A DNA stretch of 55,211 nucleotides from Verrucomicrobiia bacterium (GCA_035495615.1 DATJFP010000084.1:1-55211); one strand, 5' to 3'; shown: positions 7,022-15,789, numbered from the stretch's first letter. Notes: generated from the sequence alone by a model not told the origin. Translations and numbers: made by a program.

Positions 7022-9286
7022 ATGATTAAAAACATGCTTCTCTTAAAGAGAAAGCCGGAGCCCGGACAAAAAAGGCCCGCCTGGGCCGATGCGTTCTGGC
7101 GCGGCGCGCTCTTCACGCTTTTTTTCGCGCTGACGACAGCGGTGCTTGTCTTCGAATTTGATTCCGCGATCCGCACCCACGGCTTTTTCGTGGGCGAGCC
7201 GGCCCCTCGCACGCTTTTTTCTCCGTTCTCCATCGCTTACGTGAATGAAGAAGCCACGCAGGCTTTGAAAAAACAGAGCATCCAGTCCGTTTCGGAAGTG
7301 TTCACGCTGGATCCTGCAGTGGAAAAACAGGCGGGCGAGCGGGCGGACCAGCTCTTCCAGGTGTTGAACCGCGTCCAGACGGCAAGAGCACTGGGCCAGG
7401 AAATCAAAGAGGGGGATACCGGGCTTCCTCTGGGGCTTTCACCGGCCACGGTCAAATACCTCGTGGACGAGCCGGAGCTGGAAGACGTGCGTAAGAACCT
7501 CGAGCTTCTGATCAGCCAGCTTTTTACTCCCGGCATCCTCGAGACGCAGCGCAAACAGCAGCTGACGGCTTCCGGGAAAAAAGAGATTCTGGTCCAGAGC
7601 GCCGGAGCGCCCAGCGGAACGCCGAAGCCGCCGGCCGACCTGCTTTCTGTCGACGAAGCGCGCGACCGCGCGACGAAAATCCTTCCGGATACCCTGGCTA
7701 AAAAGCGCGAGCAGAAGGCCGCAGTGCTCGACATCTTCAACCGCCTGGCCGTTCCGAACCTCGTCTACAACGAAACCGAGACGCAGGCGCGCCGGACCGC
7801 GGCGCTTGCGGGCGTGAAGCCCGTCGAGGAGAGCATCAAAAAAGACGAGCTGATCGTGCAGCGCGGCATGCTCGTCACGGCCGAGGACAAAAGGAAGGTC
7901 GACCAGATCCAGAAAAAGCGCACGGAGAAGGAAATCGTGAACAAGATTTCCGGCACCGCGATCATTGTTTTCATCGCGCATCTGATTTTGTGGGTGGCGC
8001 TCTTTTGCTTTGACCGCAAGATGTTCCGTTCGCTGCGCATGCTGACGCTTTTCGAGACGGTCTTCTTCGTCAGCGTGCTCCTGTGCAAGATCATGAAAAC
8101 CGGTTTCGACGCTTCGCCGTACCTCTTGCCCGGAGCCCTCGCTCCGCTCACGCTCGTCCTGCTGGTCAACCCGCGCTATGGCGTGCTGGGTTCGCTCATC
8201 ATGGCTTCCTTGCTCGCGCCGCTCGTCAGTTTCAGCCCGGACGTGATCATGAGTGTTTTCCTTTCCGGTGTGGCGGGCACATTCTCCGCGCTCAAAGTCC
8301 GCAAGCGGGTCGAGTTCCTGCGCGTGGGATGCGTGACCGGCCTCGCGGTGTTCGCGGTCCTGTTCGCGATCCGCCTTTTCCAGGAATACACGGCCATGGA
8401 GGCGTTCCAGATCAGCGCCCAGGGCTTCGTGAACGGCCTGCTCATCACCATGCCGTTTTTGTTTTTGTCGCTGGCGATTTTCGAATACATGTTTAACCTC
8501 GCGACCGACATCACGCTGCTCGAGCTCTCGGACCTGAACCATCCGATCCTGAAGCGCATGATTATCGAGGCGCCGGGAACTTATCATCACAGCCTGGTCG
8601 TCAGCCGTCTGGCCGAAGGCGCGTGCGAGGAAATCGGCGCGAACGCGCTGCTGGCCCGCGTGGGCGCGTACTTCCACGACATCGGCAAGATTGCGCGCTC
8701 GGAATTTTTTACCGAGAACCAGGCTTCGAAATTTCCCAGCCGGCACGAGAAGCTGACGCCGACCATGAGTTCCTTAGTCATCATCAATCACGTCAAAGAC
8801 GGGCTGGAGCTCGGCCGCAAATACAAATTAAAGGAAAGCGTGCTGAAATTTATTCCGGAGCACCAGGGCACGGGCGTTGTTTACTATTTCTACCGCAAGG
8901 CCACGGAACAGGCCGCGCCTGGAGAAAAAGTGAACCCCGACGATTTCCGCTATCCGGGGCCCAAGCCGCAGAGCCGCGAGACCGCAGTCACGCTGCTGGC
9001 CGATTCCACGGAAGCCGCGTCCCGCTCGCTGAAGGAGCCGTCGGCCGAAAGCATCCGGTCGCTTGTCCGGAAAATCATCAACGACAAATTCATTGACGGG
9101 CAGCTCGACGAATGCGATCTCACGCTCAAAGACCTGCACAAAATCCAGGAAAGCTTTGTCCGCAACCTCATGGCGATCTTCCATACCCGCGTCGCTTATC
9201 CGGACAAACCCAAGGCGCAGGACAGCCCCGACATCTTCAAAGAGGGCGAGTTCCAGAAATACCGCCTTCCTCATCCCAACAGCTGA
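7022..9286 (+). CDS. pgpH: 7TM-HD family phosphohydrolase (PgpH/YqfF type)
   Basis: A 754-residue membrane protein of the 7TMR-HD family. Characterised members such as Listeria PgpH hydrolyse cyclic di-AMP. One membrane helix (residues about 27-47) is followed by a large extracytoplasmic 7TMR-HDED-like domain, a multi-helix membrane block at about 313-485, and a cytoplasmic HD domain. The HD domain shows YHHS at residues 521-524 and the metal-binding HD pair at H552-D553 (AYFHDIGK), then PEHQGTG. The set of HD residues looks intact. It lies between phoH and ybeY; its stop overlaps the ybeY start in TGATG. By family knowledge it may link c-di-AMP turnover to this housekeeping operon. Confidence 0.9.
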   Translation: MIKNMLLLKRKPEPGQKRPAWADAFWRGALFTLFFALTTAVLVFEFDSAIRTHGFFVGEPAPRTLFSPFSIAYVNEEATQALKKQSIQSVSEVFTLDPAVEKQAGERADQLFQVLNRVQTARALGQEIKEGDTGLPLGLSPATVKYLVDEPELEDVRKNLELLISQLFTPGILETQRKQQLTASGKKEILVQSAGAPSGTPKPPADLLSVDEARDRATKILPDTLAKKREQKAAVLDIFNRLAVPNLVYNETETQARRTAALAGVKPVEESIKKDELIVQRGMLVTAEDKRKVDQIQKKRTEKEIVNKISGTAIIVFIAHLILWVALFCFDRKMFRSLRMLTLFETVFFVSVLLCKIMKTGFDASPYLLPGALAPLTLVLLVNPRYGVLGSLIMASLLAPLVSFSPDVIMSVFLSGVAGTFSALKVRKRVEFLRVGCVTGLAVFAVLFAIRLFQEYTAMEAFQISAQGFVNGLLITMPFLFLSLAIFEYMFNLATDITLLELSDLNHPILKRMIIEAPGTYHHSLVVSRLAEGACEEIGANALLARVGAYFHDIGKIARSEFFTENQASKFPSRHEKLTPTMSSLVIINHVKDGLELGRKYKLKESVLKFIPEHQGTGVVYYFYRKATEQAAPGEKVNPDDFRYPGPKPQSRETAVTLLADSTEAASRSLKEPSAESIRSLVRKIINDKFIDGQLDECDLTLKDLHKIQESFVRNLMAIFHTRVAYPDKPKAQDSPDIFKEGEFQKYRLPHPNS

Positions 9287-9756
9287 TGCCGGCAAAATTT
9301 TCCGCGGGCAGCTTTGACGTGCGCATCGCGGCCCGTGTGCGGCACGGCTTGAATGCCGCGGAAGTAAAGCGCAAGACCGCGCGGATGCTGTGGCTCCTCG
9401 GATGGGACAAGGCCGCGCTCAGCCTGGCCCTTGTCGGCGACCCGGAGATCAAGGCCTTGCACCGGGATTATTGCGGCGACGATACCCCGACAGACGTCAT
9501 CACTTTCGGGCAGGAAGGCGCGCCGGGGCCCCAGGCATTCTGGGACGACAAGCCTTTTCTCGGCGATATCGCCGTTTCCGTGGACACGGCGCGGCGCCAG
9601 GCGCGCGCCTTCGGACATTCGACCAAATACGAAATTTATTTTTACATCTGCCACGGCATTTTGCATTTGATCGGATTTGACGACGCGACCCCGAAACAGC
9701 GCGGCCGCATGCACCGCATCCAGGCGAGCATCCTGAAACAGATCGGGTTGAGTTGA
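9286..9756 (+). CDS. ybeY: Endoribonuclease YbeY
   Basis: A 156-residue YbeY protein, a metal-dependent RNase acting in 16S rRNA maturation and ribosome quality control. The TPTDVITF motif and the HGILHLIGFDD motif near the C terminus identify it. The canonical metal triad is H-x3-H-x5-H; here H123 and H127 are kept but the third ligand position is aspartate (D133). The start ATG at 9286 overlaps the upstream stop; longer in-frame sequence runs within the 7TM-HD gene. Confidence 0.92.
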   Translation: MPAKFSAGSFDVRIAARVRHGLNAAEVKRKTARMLWLLGWDKAALSLALVGDPEIKALHRDYCGDDTPTDVITFGQEGAPGPQAFWDDKPFLGDIAVSVDTARRQARAFGHSTKYEIYFYICHGILHLIGFDDATPKQRGRMHRIQASILKQIGLS

Positions 9757-9758
9757 CT

Positions 9759-10514
9759 ATGGCCATTCAAAAAACCGAAGCCTTGATCCTGAAGACCCAG
9801 CCGTTCCGTTCCAGCTCACTCATCGTGACGCTGTACAGCCGCCACTTCGGCAAGATGAAGGGCATTGCCAAGGGCGTGCGCAAGGAGCGCGAAATGCGCG
9901 GCGCCGTGTACGAGCTGTTCACGCACGTGGACGTGGTCTTTTATGAAAAGACGCGCACGGACCTGCATCTCATTTCCGAAGCCTCGATCATCGAGAGCTT
10001 CGACGTCTTGCGCTCCCGCCTGGATACGATCGCCTACGCCAGCTACCTTACGGAGCTGGTGGATTCGCTGACCGAAATCCAGGACCCGCATGAACCGGTT
10101 TTTTCCCTGCTCGAAGTCGCGTTCCGGTATCTTCCCGCCATCAGTCCGGAACGCATCGCGCGGCTTTTCGAGATCAAGCTGCTCACGGAGACTGGATGGT
10201 CGCCGTACTTGCAGGGATGCCTGCAATGCCATGTCGTGCCCGCGTCTCCGTGGTTTTTTTCCGTGTCTCAGGGCGCGCTGCTGTGCGGTTCCTGCGCGCG
10301 TTCTCAAAAAGACGCGCGGCCCATCACACCGGAAACGCTTTCGCTCCTGCGCCAGTACGTGGGGCGGGACCTGGAAGAGGGGATCAAGCTGCGCCCCGCG
10401 CCTTCCGCGCAGGAAGAACTCCGGAAACTCATGGAAGATTTCCTGCATTACCGCCTCATAGCACCGCTCAAAACCCGCCATTTCCTCGACTCCGTCAAAC
10501 CTGTCCTGAATTAA
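9759..10514 (+). CDS. recO: DNA repair protein RecO
   Basis: A 251-residue RecO, the RecF-pathway mediator that loads RecA with RecR and anneals SSB-coated DNA. It opens with the OB-fold TEALILKTQPFRSSSLIVTL (shown in part as TEALILKTQPF), followed by GKMKGIAKGVRKER. A zinc-binding CLQC...CGSC four-cysteine element lies in the C-terminal half. ATG at 9759 is preferred over the upstream TTG because it begins two codons before the conserved TEALILK region. It closes the phoH-to-recO gene string. Confidence 0.92.
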   Translation: MAIQKTEALILKTQPFRSSSLIVTLYSRHFGKMKGIAKGVRKEREMRGAVYELFTHVDVVFYEKTRTDLHLISEASIIESFDVLRSRLDTIAYASYLTELVDSLTEIQDPHEPVFSLLEVAFRYLPAISPERIARLFEIKLLTETGWSPYLQGCLQCHVVPASPWFFSVSQGALLCGSCARSQKDARPITPETLSLLRQYVGRDLEEGIKLRPAPSAQEELRKLMEDFLHYRLIAPLKTRHFLDSVKPVLN

Positions 10515-10585
10515 GCGCTTTTTCCCCCTCGCAGCGCCTTTTTCTCGGGCTTTGAAATCGAGATGCTTCCTTTCTTGGTAAAAAA

Positions 10586-10619
10586 ATCGTTAAAGATAAC
10601 ACTGAATAAAATTAACGAT
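10586..10619. promoter_or_regulatory. Inverted repeat ATCGTTAA / TTAACGAT
   Basis: A perfect 8-base inverted repeat with an 18-base spacer (arms 10586-10593 and 10612-10619), in the AT-rich gap after recO. It has no T-run directly behind it. It may be a weak terminator stem or a bipartite protein-binding site upstream of the promoter at 10650. Confidence 0.35.
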
Positions 10620-10649
10620 CATAAACTAGCATAAATTCGCGATTTAGAT

Positions 10650-10678
10650 TTGACACCCCTGGGGGTGCGTGTTACTTT
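10650..10678 (+). promoter_or_regulatory. Promoter with palindrome in the spacer
   Basis: Consensus TTGACA (10650-10655), a 17-base spacer, then TACTTT (10673-10678). The palindrome CACCCC-TG-GGGGTG (10654-10667) fills most of the spacer, where a repressor or a MerR-like activator would bind. It drives the three small unknown genes from 10760. Confidence 0.5.
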
Positions 10679-10759
10679 TCTAGATGTAACTTCCCGGAAA
10701 AAAGGATAAATAAAGGTGTTTTAAAAGTCTTGTTTTAACCGCCAACCAAGCGGGGGCCT

Positions 10760-11578
10760 ATGAAAAAGAAAGAAGAAAAAGGCGAGAACTGCCTCTACTT
10801 CGACATTACCAAACAGGAGCGGGATTCCGCCATCCGCTACCTCCTCGAAACCATCATCAAGAGCCGCGAAGAAACTGATTTTCCCTCGAACTATTACACT
10901 TATGATGAAGACGTCAATGTCTACCTCGCGCATCTTCTTTTCGCGATCTCGCTTCCCGAGTATCACGAAATGGCCGAGCCGTATCTTTCCATGGATACGA
11001 GCGACATTCTCCGCTGGGTCCGCGCTACCGAAGACAGGACCATCCGCTATTTCATCTTCAAGGTGAACGCCGACCATCTCCTCATGCACACCGCGGTGTT
11101 CGAAGACCTGAACGGCCGCAAGAACCTGAAGAAAATTTTCCAGCGGACAGACAAGCATTACCAGGAAGTGGCCAAGCTCTATTACGAGCAGGCGGCCGCG
11201 TACCATAAAAGGATCTACCGCAAGAAAACCGGCGTGGGGGAAGTGCTGATCAAGTTGTCCCACTATTTTGATTCGTACCAGAACGTGCTGCAGCACGTGC
11301 GCCGTCAATACTTCCATTTCGTGAACAGCTTCCGCGACCAGGCCTTCAACCAGTTCATGGGCGAAGTGACCCGGTACGAGACCGATTTCCAGAGAAAGTC
11401 GAAGATGGACCGGTTCCTCGAGCTCTACGGCAGATGGCTCGAAACCAAAGATCCCGCTCACACGAAGGAGCTGTGCGATCTGGTCCGGGACTTGAAGTCG
11501 CTCGATCCTGAGTTCAAGTTCAACGACAAGGAACTGGGTGGATTTGGGGGGAACTCCGATGAGAAGAAGTGCGCGTAA
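10760..11578 (+). CDS. Conserved-looking protein of unknown function with C-terminal 40-residue module
   Basis: I do not recognise this 272-residue protein. It has no signal peptide and no membrane helix, is rich in aromatic and charged residues, and is mostly predicted helical by eye. Its last 40 residues (MDRFLELYGRWLET...LDPEFKFND) resemble the whole of the next two small proteins, so a short helical module is repeated in three neighbours. The gene has a clear promoter upstream and overlaps the next gene by 20 bases. Confidence 0.75.
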   Translation: MKKKEEKGENCLYFDITKQERDSAIRYLLETIIKSREETDFPSNYYTYDEDVNVYLAHLLFAISLPEYHEMAEPYLSMDTSDILRWVRATEDRTIRYFIFKVNADHLLMHTAVFEDLNGRKNLKKIFQRTDKHYQEVAKLYYEQAAAYHKRIYRKKTGVGEVLIKLSHYFDSYQNVLQHVRRQYFHFVNSFRDQAFNQFMGEVTRYETDFQRKSKMDRFLELYGRWLETKDPAHTKELCDLVRDLKSLDPEFKFNDKELGGFGGNSDEKKCA

Positions 11579-11735
11579 GTTCAAGGCCAAGGCAAAACGG
11601 CTGTTGCAGCTCTACTCTTTGTGGCAGGAAACGCGCCGCGAAGACCTTCAACATAAATGCATGGGGCTTCTGGGCGAAATCCTGGAAGTGGAACCCGGCT
11701 TCAGCCTGCGGCGCGAATTCCAAGCCGCCTTTTGA
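11559..11735 (+). CDS. Small protein of 58 residues sharing the 40-residue module
   Basis: A basic 58-residue protein starting MRRSARKFKAKAKRLLQLYSL. The ATG at 11559 lies behind a GGGGGGAA ribosome-binding sequence and overlaps the end of the preceding gene. Its core (RLLQLYSLWQET...EVEPGFSL) aligns with the C terminus of the upstream protein and with the next small protein. Function unknown. The overlap and good Shine-Dalgarno sequence make it a believable gene despite its size. Confidence 0.65.
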   Translation: MRRSARKFKAKAKRLLQLYSLWQETRREDLQHKCMGLLGEILEVEPGFSLRREFQAAF

Positions 11736-11741
11736 GGGATT

Positions 11742-11939
11742 ATGAAAATGCCTTACATGATCTTGCGCATCGATGACGAAACAGAGCTTCAGGACGAGAT
11801 CCGCCGCAAGACCGATGAATTCCTCGACGTTTATTCGCTGTACCTCCGGACCAGCATCTCCTGGGTCCGCGACGAAGTGAAACTCAAGGCCTACGAGCTC
11901 CATCTCCTGGACCCAGCCTTCACTTTCCAAATAAACTGA
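11742..11939 (+). CDS. Small protein of 65 residues sharing the 40-residue module
   Basis: A 65-residue acidic protein. Residues about 23-65 (KTDEFLDVYSLYLRT...LLDPAFTFQIN) follow the same pattern as the two preceding genes: an LY/VY pair, a W or L, then a DPxFxF ending. It begins 6 bases after the stop of the previous gene. No function is suggested by sequence. Confidence 0.65.
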   Translation: MKMPYMILRIDDETELQDEIRRKTDEFLDVYSLYLRTSISWVRDEVKLKAYELHLLDPAFTFQIN

Positions 11940-11952
11940 TCTCTGTTATAAT
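11924..11952 (+). promoter_or_regulatory. Promoter for dapL, extended -10
   Basis: TTTCCA (11924-11929), 17 bases, then consensus TATAAT (11947-11952) preceded by TGT, an extended -10. It sits about 50 bases upstream of the dapL start. Confidence 0.5.
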
Positions 11953-11999
11953 CCCGCCTTTACCGGTCCCCTAGAACCCGTAACGGAGTTACCCTTTTT

Positions 12000-13193
12000 A
12001 TGATCAAGAAGACCTTTTCCCTTCCTCCCACGGAACGCCTCGAAAAGCTTCCCCCTTATCTCTTTGCCGAAATCGACCGCCGCAAGCGCGAGCAGATCGC
12101 CAAGGGCAAGGACATCGTGGACCTGGGCGTGGGGGATCCGGACCTTCCGACGCCGGATTTCATCATCGAAGCCCTGATCGCGGGCGCGCGCGATCCGAAG
12201 AACCACCGTTACGCGCTGGACGCGGGCATGCCGTCCTTCCGCGAATCTATCGCCAAATTTTGCCAGGGCCGTTTCGGTATCAAGCTCGACCCGGCGACGG
12301 AAATCCTGCCGCTCATCGGCTCGAAAGAAGGCATCGGGCATCTGCCGCTTGCGCTCGTCAATCCCGGCGACGTGGTGCTGATTCCCGACCCGGGGTATCC
12401 GGTTTACAACTCTTCGACGCTTTTCGTGGGCGGCGTACCGCACGTGATGCCGCTTCTGGAATCCAACGAGTACCTTCCGGACCTGAAGGCGATCGATCCC
12501 TTGGTGCTGAAAAAGGCCAAGCTCATGTTCATCAATTATCCGAACAACCCGACGTCCGCCGTGGCGTCGAAAGCGTTTTTCAAGGAAGTCGTCGAGTTCG
12601 CGTACGAGCACGAAATCATCATCGCGCAGGACGCGGCGTACACGGAAGTAGGCTTTGACGGCTACAAGGCGCCGAGCATCCTGGAAGTCGAAGGCGCGAA
12701 AGACGTCGCGATCGAATTGCACTCGCTGTCGAAGACATTCAACATGACCGGCTGGCGCGTGGGCTTTGCCATCGGCAACGCGGAAGTGCTGCGCCGTCTC
12801 GGCAAGGTGAAGTCGAACCTGGATTCCGGTATTTTTCAGGCGGTCCAGCTCGCGGGCAAAATGGCGCTCGATCAGGGCGCGTCCTTCATCGAGAACAACC
12901 TGAAGATTTACCAGAAGCGCCGCGACCTCCTGGCCAAGGGCCTGGAGCGCATGGGCTGGAAATTCCGCGCGCCCACGGCCACGTTCTACTGCTGGATTCC
13001 GGTGCCTCCGGGCTACACGTCCACGGAGCTGGCCGTAAAGTTTCTGGACGAGATGGGCATTGTGGTCACGCCCGGCAATGGCTTCGGCCGTTACGGTGAA
13101 GGCTATTTCCGGATTTCGCTGACGAATCCCGAAGAGCGCATCCAGGAAGCCCTCAACCGGATCGAGAAAAGCCACAAGCATCAGCACAAGTAA
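12000..13193 (+). CDS. dapL: LL-diaminopimelate aminotransferase
   Basis: A 397-residue class I/II PLP aminotransferase. The pattern VDLGVGDPDLPTP at the N terminus, IGSKEGIGHLPLA, NYPNNPTSA, and the PLP lysine K245 in SLSKTFNMTGWRVGF match DapL, which makes LL-diaminopimelate directly from tetrahydrodipicolinate in the shortened lysine and peptidoglycan pathway. DapL is common in Chlamydiae and other PVC-related lineages. A broader substrate aminotransferase is the alternative, but the SKTFNMTGWR segment favours DapL. Confidence 0.85.
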   Translation: MIKKTFSLPPTERLEKLPPYLFAEIDRRKREQIAKGKDIVDLGVGDPDLPTPDFIIEALIAGARDPKNHRYALDAGMPSFRESIAKFCQGRFGIKLDPATEILPLIGSKEGIGHLPLALVNPGDVVLIPDPGYPVYNSSTLFVGGVPHVMPLLESNEYLPDLKAIDPLVLKKAKLMFINYPNNPTSAVASKAFFKEVVEFAYEHEIIIAQDAAYTEVGFDGYKAPSILEVEGAKDVAIELHSLSKTFNMTGWRVGFAIGNAEVLRRLGKVKSNLDSGIFQAVQLAGKMALDQGASFIENNLKIYQKRRDLLAKGLERMGWKFRAPTATFYCWIPVPPGYTSTELAVKFLDEMGIVVTPGNGFGRYGEGYFRISLTNPEERIQEALNRIEKSHKHQHK

Positions 13194-13237
13194 CCCATCC
13201 CCAGCTTCCTTAATATAAAGCGGACAGGATAGAGACC

Positions 13238-13717
13238 ATGCCCCGTGTTTTTATCGGAGTCGGTTCCAATCTGGGTGACCGTTTCGACAATGTTGCCAAG
13301 GCGCGGCGCCTGCTCGCGGCTTCCGAAGGGATCAAACTTGTCCGTATCTCTCCGAATTTCGAAACGGATCCCGTGGACGTTCCCGGCGAGCAGCCGAAAT
13401 TCGTGAACGCCGCGTGGGAAATCGAGACCGAGCTGCCGCCGAAGAGCCTGCTTTCGGTGCTGAAAGGCATCGAAAATAAACTCGGCCGCGAAAGGCCGTA
13501 TCCGAACGCGCCGCGCACGATCGATCTGGACATTCTTTTCTACGGCGAGCAGGCCGTCGAAGAAGATTCGCTGCTCATTCCGCACCCGCGTCTGCACGAG
13601 CGTTTTTTTGTGCTGAAGCCGATGTCGGTCCTTGCCCCCAAATGGATGCACCCCAAGCTGGGGCAGACCATGGAAAAGCTTTTGGAGGCCCTCCTTGAAG
13701 CTCGTCCGCAAGCCTGA
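13238..13717 (+). CDS. folK: 2-amino-4-hydroxy-6-hydroxymethyldihydropteridine diphosphokinase
   Basis: A 159-residue HPPK, which pyrophosphorylates the pterin alcohol in folate synthesis. It begins VFIGVGSNLGDR and contains FVNAAWEIET, the ENKLGRERPYPNAPRTIDLDI signature (shown in part: RTIDLDILFYG) and the IPHPRLHERFFVL ending. Length and all active-site segments look normal. Its end overlaps panC by 23 bases, so folate and pantothenate genes are translated from one message here. Confidence 0.94.
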   Translation: MPRVFIGVGSNLGDRFDNVAKARRLLAASEGIKLVRISPNFETDPVDVPGEQPKFVNAAWEIETELPPKSLLSVLKGIENKLGRERPYPNAPRTIDLDILFYGEQAVEEDSLLIPHPRLHERFFVLKPMSVLAPKWMHPKLGQTMEKLLEALLEARPQA

Positions 13718-14543
13718 CGCTTTCCGCAAAATCATGGAAGAGGAAAGACGGAAGGGACGGAGCCTGGGTTTTGTCCCCACGATGGGCGCCTTGCACGAAG
13801 GGCATCTCTCGCTCGTCCGCGCCGCCAAGAAAGAAAACGACCGCGTGGCCGTCAGCATTTTCGTGAACCCCGCGCAGTTCGGCCCCAAAGAAGACCTCAG
13901 CAAATACCCGCGGCCCGTAGCCCGGGACCGCAGGCTCCTGGAAAAAGTAAAGGCCGATTATCTTTTTATGCCGTCGGCCCGCGATATGTATCCGGAAGGA
14001 TTTCAGACTTACGTGGACCCCGGGCCCATCGCCGAAGGGCTGTGCGGTAAATACCGCCCCGGACATTTCCGAGGCGTGGCCACGGTCGTGGCCAAGCTTT
14101 TTCAGGCCGCGCGTCCGCACCGGGCTTATTTCGGCATTAAGGACCTGCAGCAGTGCCGCGTCGTGGCGCAGCTCATCCGGGACCTGGATTTCGATATCCG
14201 CCTGCGCGTCATGCCGATCGTGCGCGAACCCGACGGCCTGGCGATGAGTTCGCGCAACGCATACCTGGGGACGCGTGACCGCGAGCGGGCGCGCGCTGTT
14301 TCACAGGCCCTTTTCCTGGCGAGGAAAAAATTCGCGGAAGGCGAGCGGAATCTGTCCCGGCTCCGGCGCGCCGCCTTGGACATTTTGGCTCCTCAGGTCG
14401 ATCGGGTCCAGTACCTGGAATTCGTCGACGCCGAGACGCTCGAGCCGCTTCGGAAGGCGCGGCTTCCCATGGCCGCGGCCGTGGCCTGTTATGTCGGCAA
14501 GACAAGACTCATTGACAATGTTATAATGGGACCTTCCAAATAA
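13695..14543 (+). CDS. panC: Pantothenate synthetase
   Basis: A 282-residue pantoate--beta-alanine ligase, the last step of pantothenate synthesis. It has the nucleotide-binding TMGALHEGHLSLV (H34 and H37), FVNPAQFGPKEDLSKYPR, FRGVATVVAKLF, FGIKDLQQ and MSSRNAYL. I start at the TTG at 13695 because a GGAGG lies 6 bases before it and KLVRKPDAFR fits the usual N terminus; a longer ATG frame lies within folK. It is followed by panD, whose product supplies beta-alanine to this enzyme. Confidence 0.93.
   Translation: MKLVRKPDAFRKIMEEERRKGRSLGFVPTMGALHEGHLSLVRAAKKENDRVAVSIFVNPAQFGPKEDLSKYPRPVARDRRLLEKVKADYLFMPSARDMYPEGFQTYVDPGPIAEGLCGKYRPGHFRGVATVVAKLFQAARPHRAYFGIKDLQQCRVVAQLIRDLDFDIRLRVMPIVREPDGLAMSSRNAYLGTRDRERARAVSQALFLARKKFAEGERNLSRLRRAALDILAPQVDRVQYLEFVDAETLEPLRKARLPMAAAVACYVGKTRLIDNVIMGPSK
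14522..14527 (+). promoter_or_regulatory. Possible extended -10 site before panD
   Basis: TGTTATAAT near the end of panC gives a consensus extended -10 about 60 bases upstream of panD. No -35 at normal spacing is visible; the nearby TTGACA at 14512 is only four bases away. It may be chance. Confidence 0.25.
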
Positions 14544-14584
14544 AACCACCCCGCGACCCCAGCGGCTTTTCCCAGGAGGAAGGA

Positions 14585-14935
14585 ATGCAGCGACAATTTG
14601 TGAACGGTAAAATCCATCGCGCCACGGTGACCGACGTCCAGATCGACTACGAAGGAAGCTGTTCCATCGACCAGGACCTGCTGGAAGGTGCCGACATTTA
14701 TCCCGGAGAGAAAGTTTTGATCGCCAATCTTACCAACGGCGCGAGGCTGGAAAGCTATTGCATCGCGGGTCCCCGTGGTTCCGGCGAAGTCTGCCTGAAC
14801 GGCGGCGCGGCCAAGCACGGCAAAAAAGGCGACATCGTCATCATCATGAGCTTCGCGCTTTTGAATCCCGAAGAAATCCGGACGCATGTCCCCAAAGTCG
14901 TCCGGGTCGATGCCAAAAACAAACGGATCGGCTAG
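14585..14935 (+). CDS. panD: Aspartate 1-decarboxylase proenzyme
   Basis: A 116-residue pyruvoyl-dependent decarboxylase that makes beta-alanine from aspartate. The self-cleavage pair is G24-S25 in DYEGSCSID. Active-site residues K9, Y22, R54 and Y58 are at the positions known from E. coli PanD. Start ATG at 14585 follows a CAGGAGGAAGG ribosome-binding sequence. It lies between panC and an aspartate dehydrogenase, so two neighbouring enzymes draw on aspartate. Confidence 0.95.
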   Translation: MQRQFVNGKIHRATVTDVQIDYEGSCSIDQDLLEGADIYPGEKVLIANLTNGARLESYCIAGPRGSGEVCLNGGAAKHGKKGDIVIIMSFALLNPEEIRTHVPKVVRVDAKNKRIG

Positions 14936-14973
14936 AAAACCAAGCCGGTTCCGCCCCCTTTGAAAGAGAGCCC

Positions 14974-15789
14974 ATGCGCAAACTCAAGGCAGGAATCGTA
15001 GGCTGCGGCGTGATCGGTTCTTATCTCGCCGGATTCCTGGAACGCGAATTTTCCAATAAGGTTTCCCTGGCGTATTTGTGCGACCACAATGAGTCCCGTG
15101 CCCGACGTCTGAAGAAGAAAGTCAAATCGGGGCCGCGCGTCGTGGGCTTGAACGAACTGGTCCGCGGTTCGGATTTCGTGATCGAGGCCGCGTCGCCCGC
15201 GGCCGCCGCGCAAGTTCTGGAAGCCGCCGCCTCGCGTCCCGTCACGGTCCTCATGATGAGCGTGGGCGGATTTTTAAAGCTCGGCATGCCGCTGGCCGAA
15301 TTCAGCCGGAAATTCCGCGGCCGGCTCATCGTCCCCTCGGGAGCCATTACCGGCGTCGACGGGCTTCTTGCGGCCAGGGAAGCGGGCGTTCTCGAAGTCT
15401 CACTGATCACGCGCAAGCCGCCGGCGGGATTGAATGAAGCCCCGTATTTCAAAACGAAAAAATTTCCGGAGCTCCGCGGAAAAAAAGAAGCCTGCGTGTT
15501 TCGCGGCACCGCGGCCCAGGCCGTGGCAGCCTTCCCCCAGAACATCAACGTCGCGGCCGTCCTGAGCCTGGCAGGCCTGGGATTCCGGCGCACGCGCGTG
15601 GAATTGTGGACCTCCCGCGCCTACCGCGTAAACTCGCATGAAGTGCGCATCCGCCACAAAGGCGGGCTGCTTTTGACCCGGGCGGAAAATCTGCCGTCGC
15701 GGGAAAATCCGAAGACGAGCGCGCTGGCACTGCATGCCGCGGCCGCGGCCCTGCGCCGGATTTTTTCCAACGTCCTGATCGGAACCTGA
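14974..15789 (+). CDS. nadX: L-aspartate dehydrogenase-like protein
   Basis: A 271-residue NAD(P)-binding protein with a Rossmann glycine motif, [40 protein letters not shown], the LITRKPP segment and the [15 protein letters not shown] stretch match aspartate dehydrogenases, which oxidise aspartate to iminoaspartate for NAD synthesis. ATG at 14974 has an AAAGAGAG upstream. Its stop overlaps the uvrA start (TGATG). The alternative is a homoserine-dehydrogenase-like oxidoreductase. Confidence 0.82.
   Translation: MRKLKAGIVGCGVIGSYLAGFLEREFSNKVSLAYLCDHNESRARRLKKKVKSGPRVVGLNELVRGSDFVIEAASPAAAAQVLEAAASRPVTVLMMSVGGFLKLGMPLAEFSRKFRGRLIVPSGAITGVDGLLAAREAGVLEVSLITRKPPAGLNEAPYFKTKKFPELRGKKEACVFRGTAAQAVAAFPQNINVAAVLSLAGLGFRRTRVELWTSRAYRVNSHEVRIRHKGGLLLTRAENLPSRENPKTSALALHAAAAALRRIFSNVLIGT

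Noticed and set aside
14512-14527. TTGACA four bases from TATAAT within panC
   Set aside because: The spacing cannot serve as one promoter; only the extended -10 was kept at low confidence.
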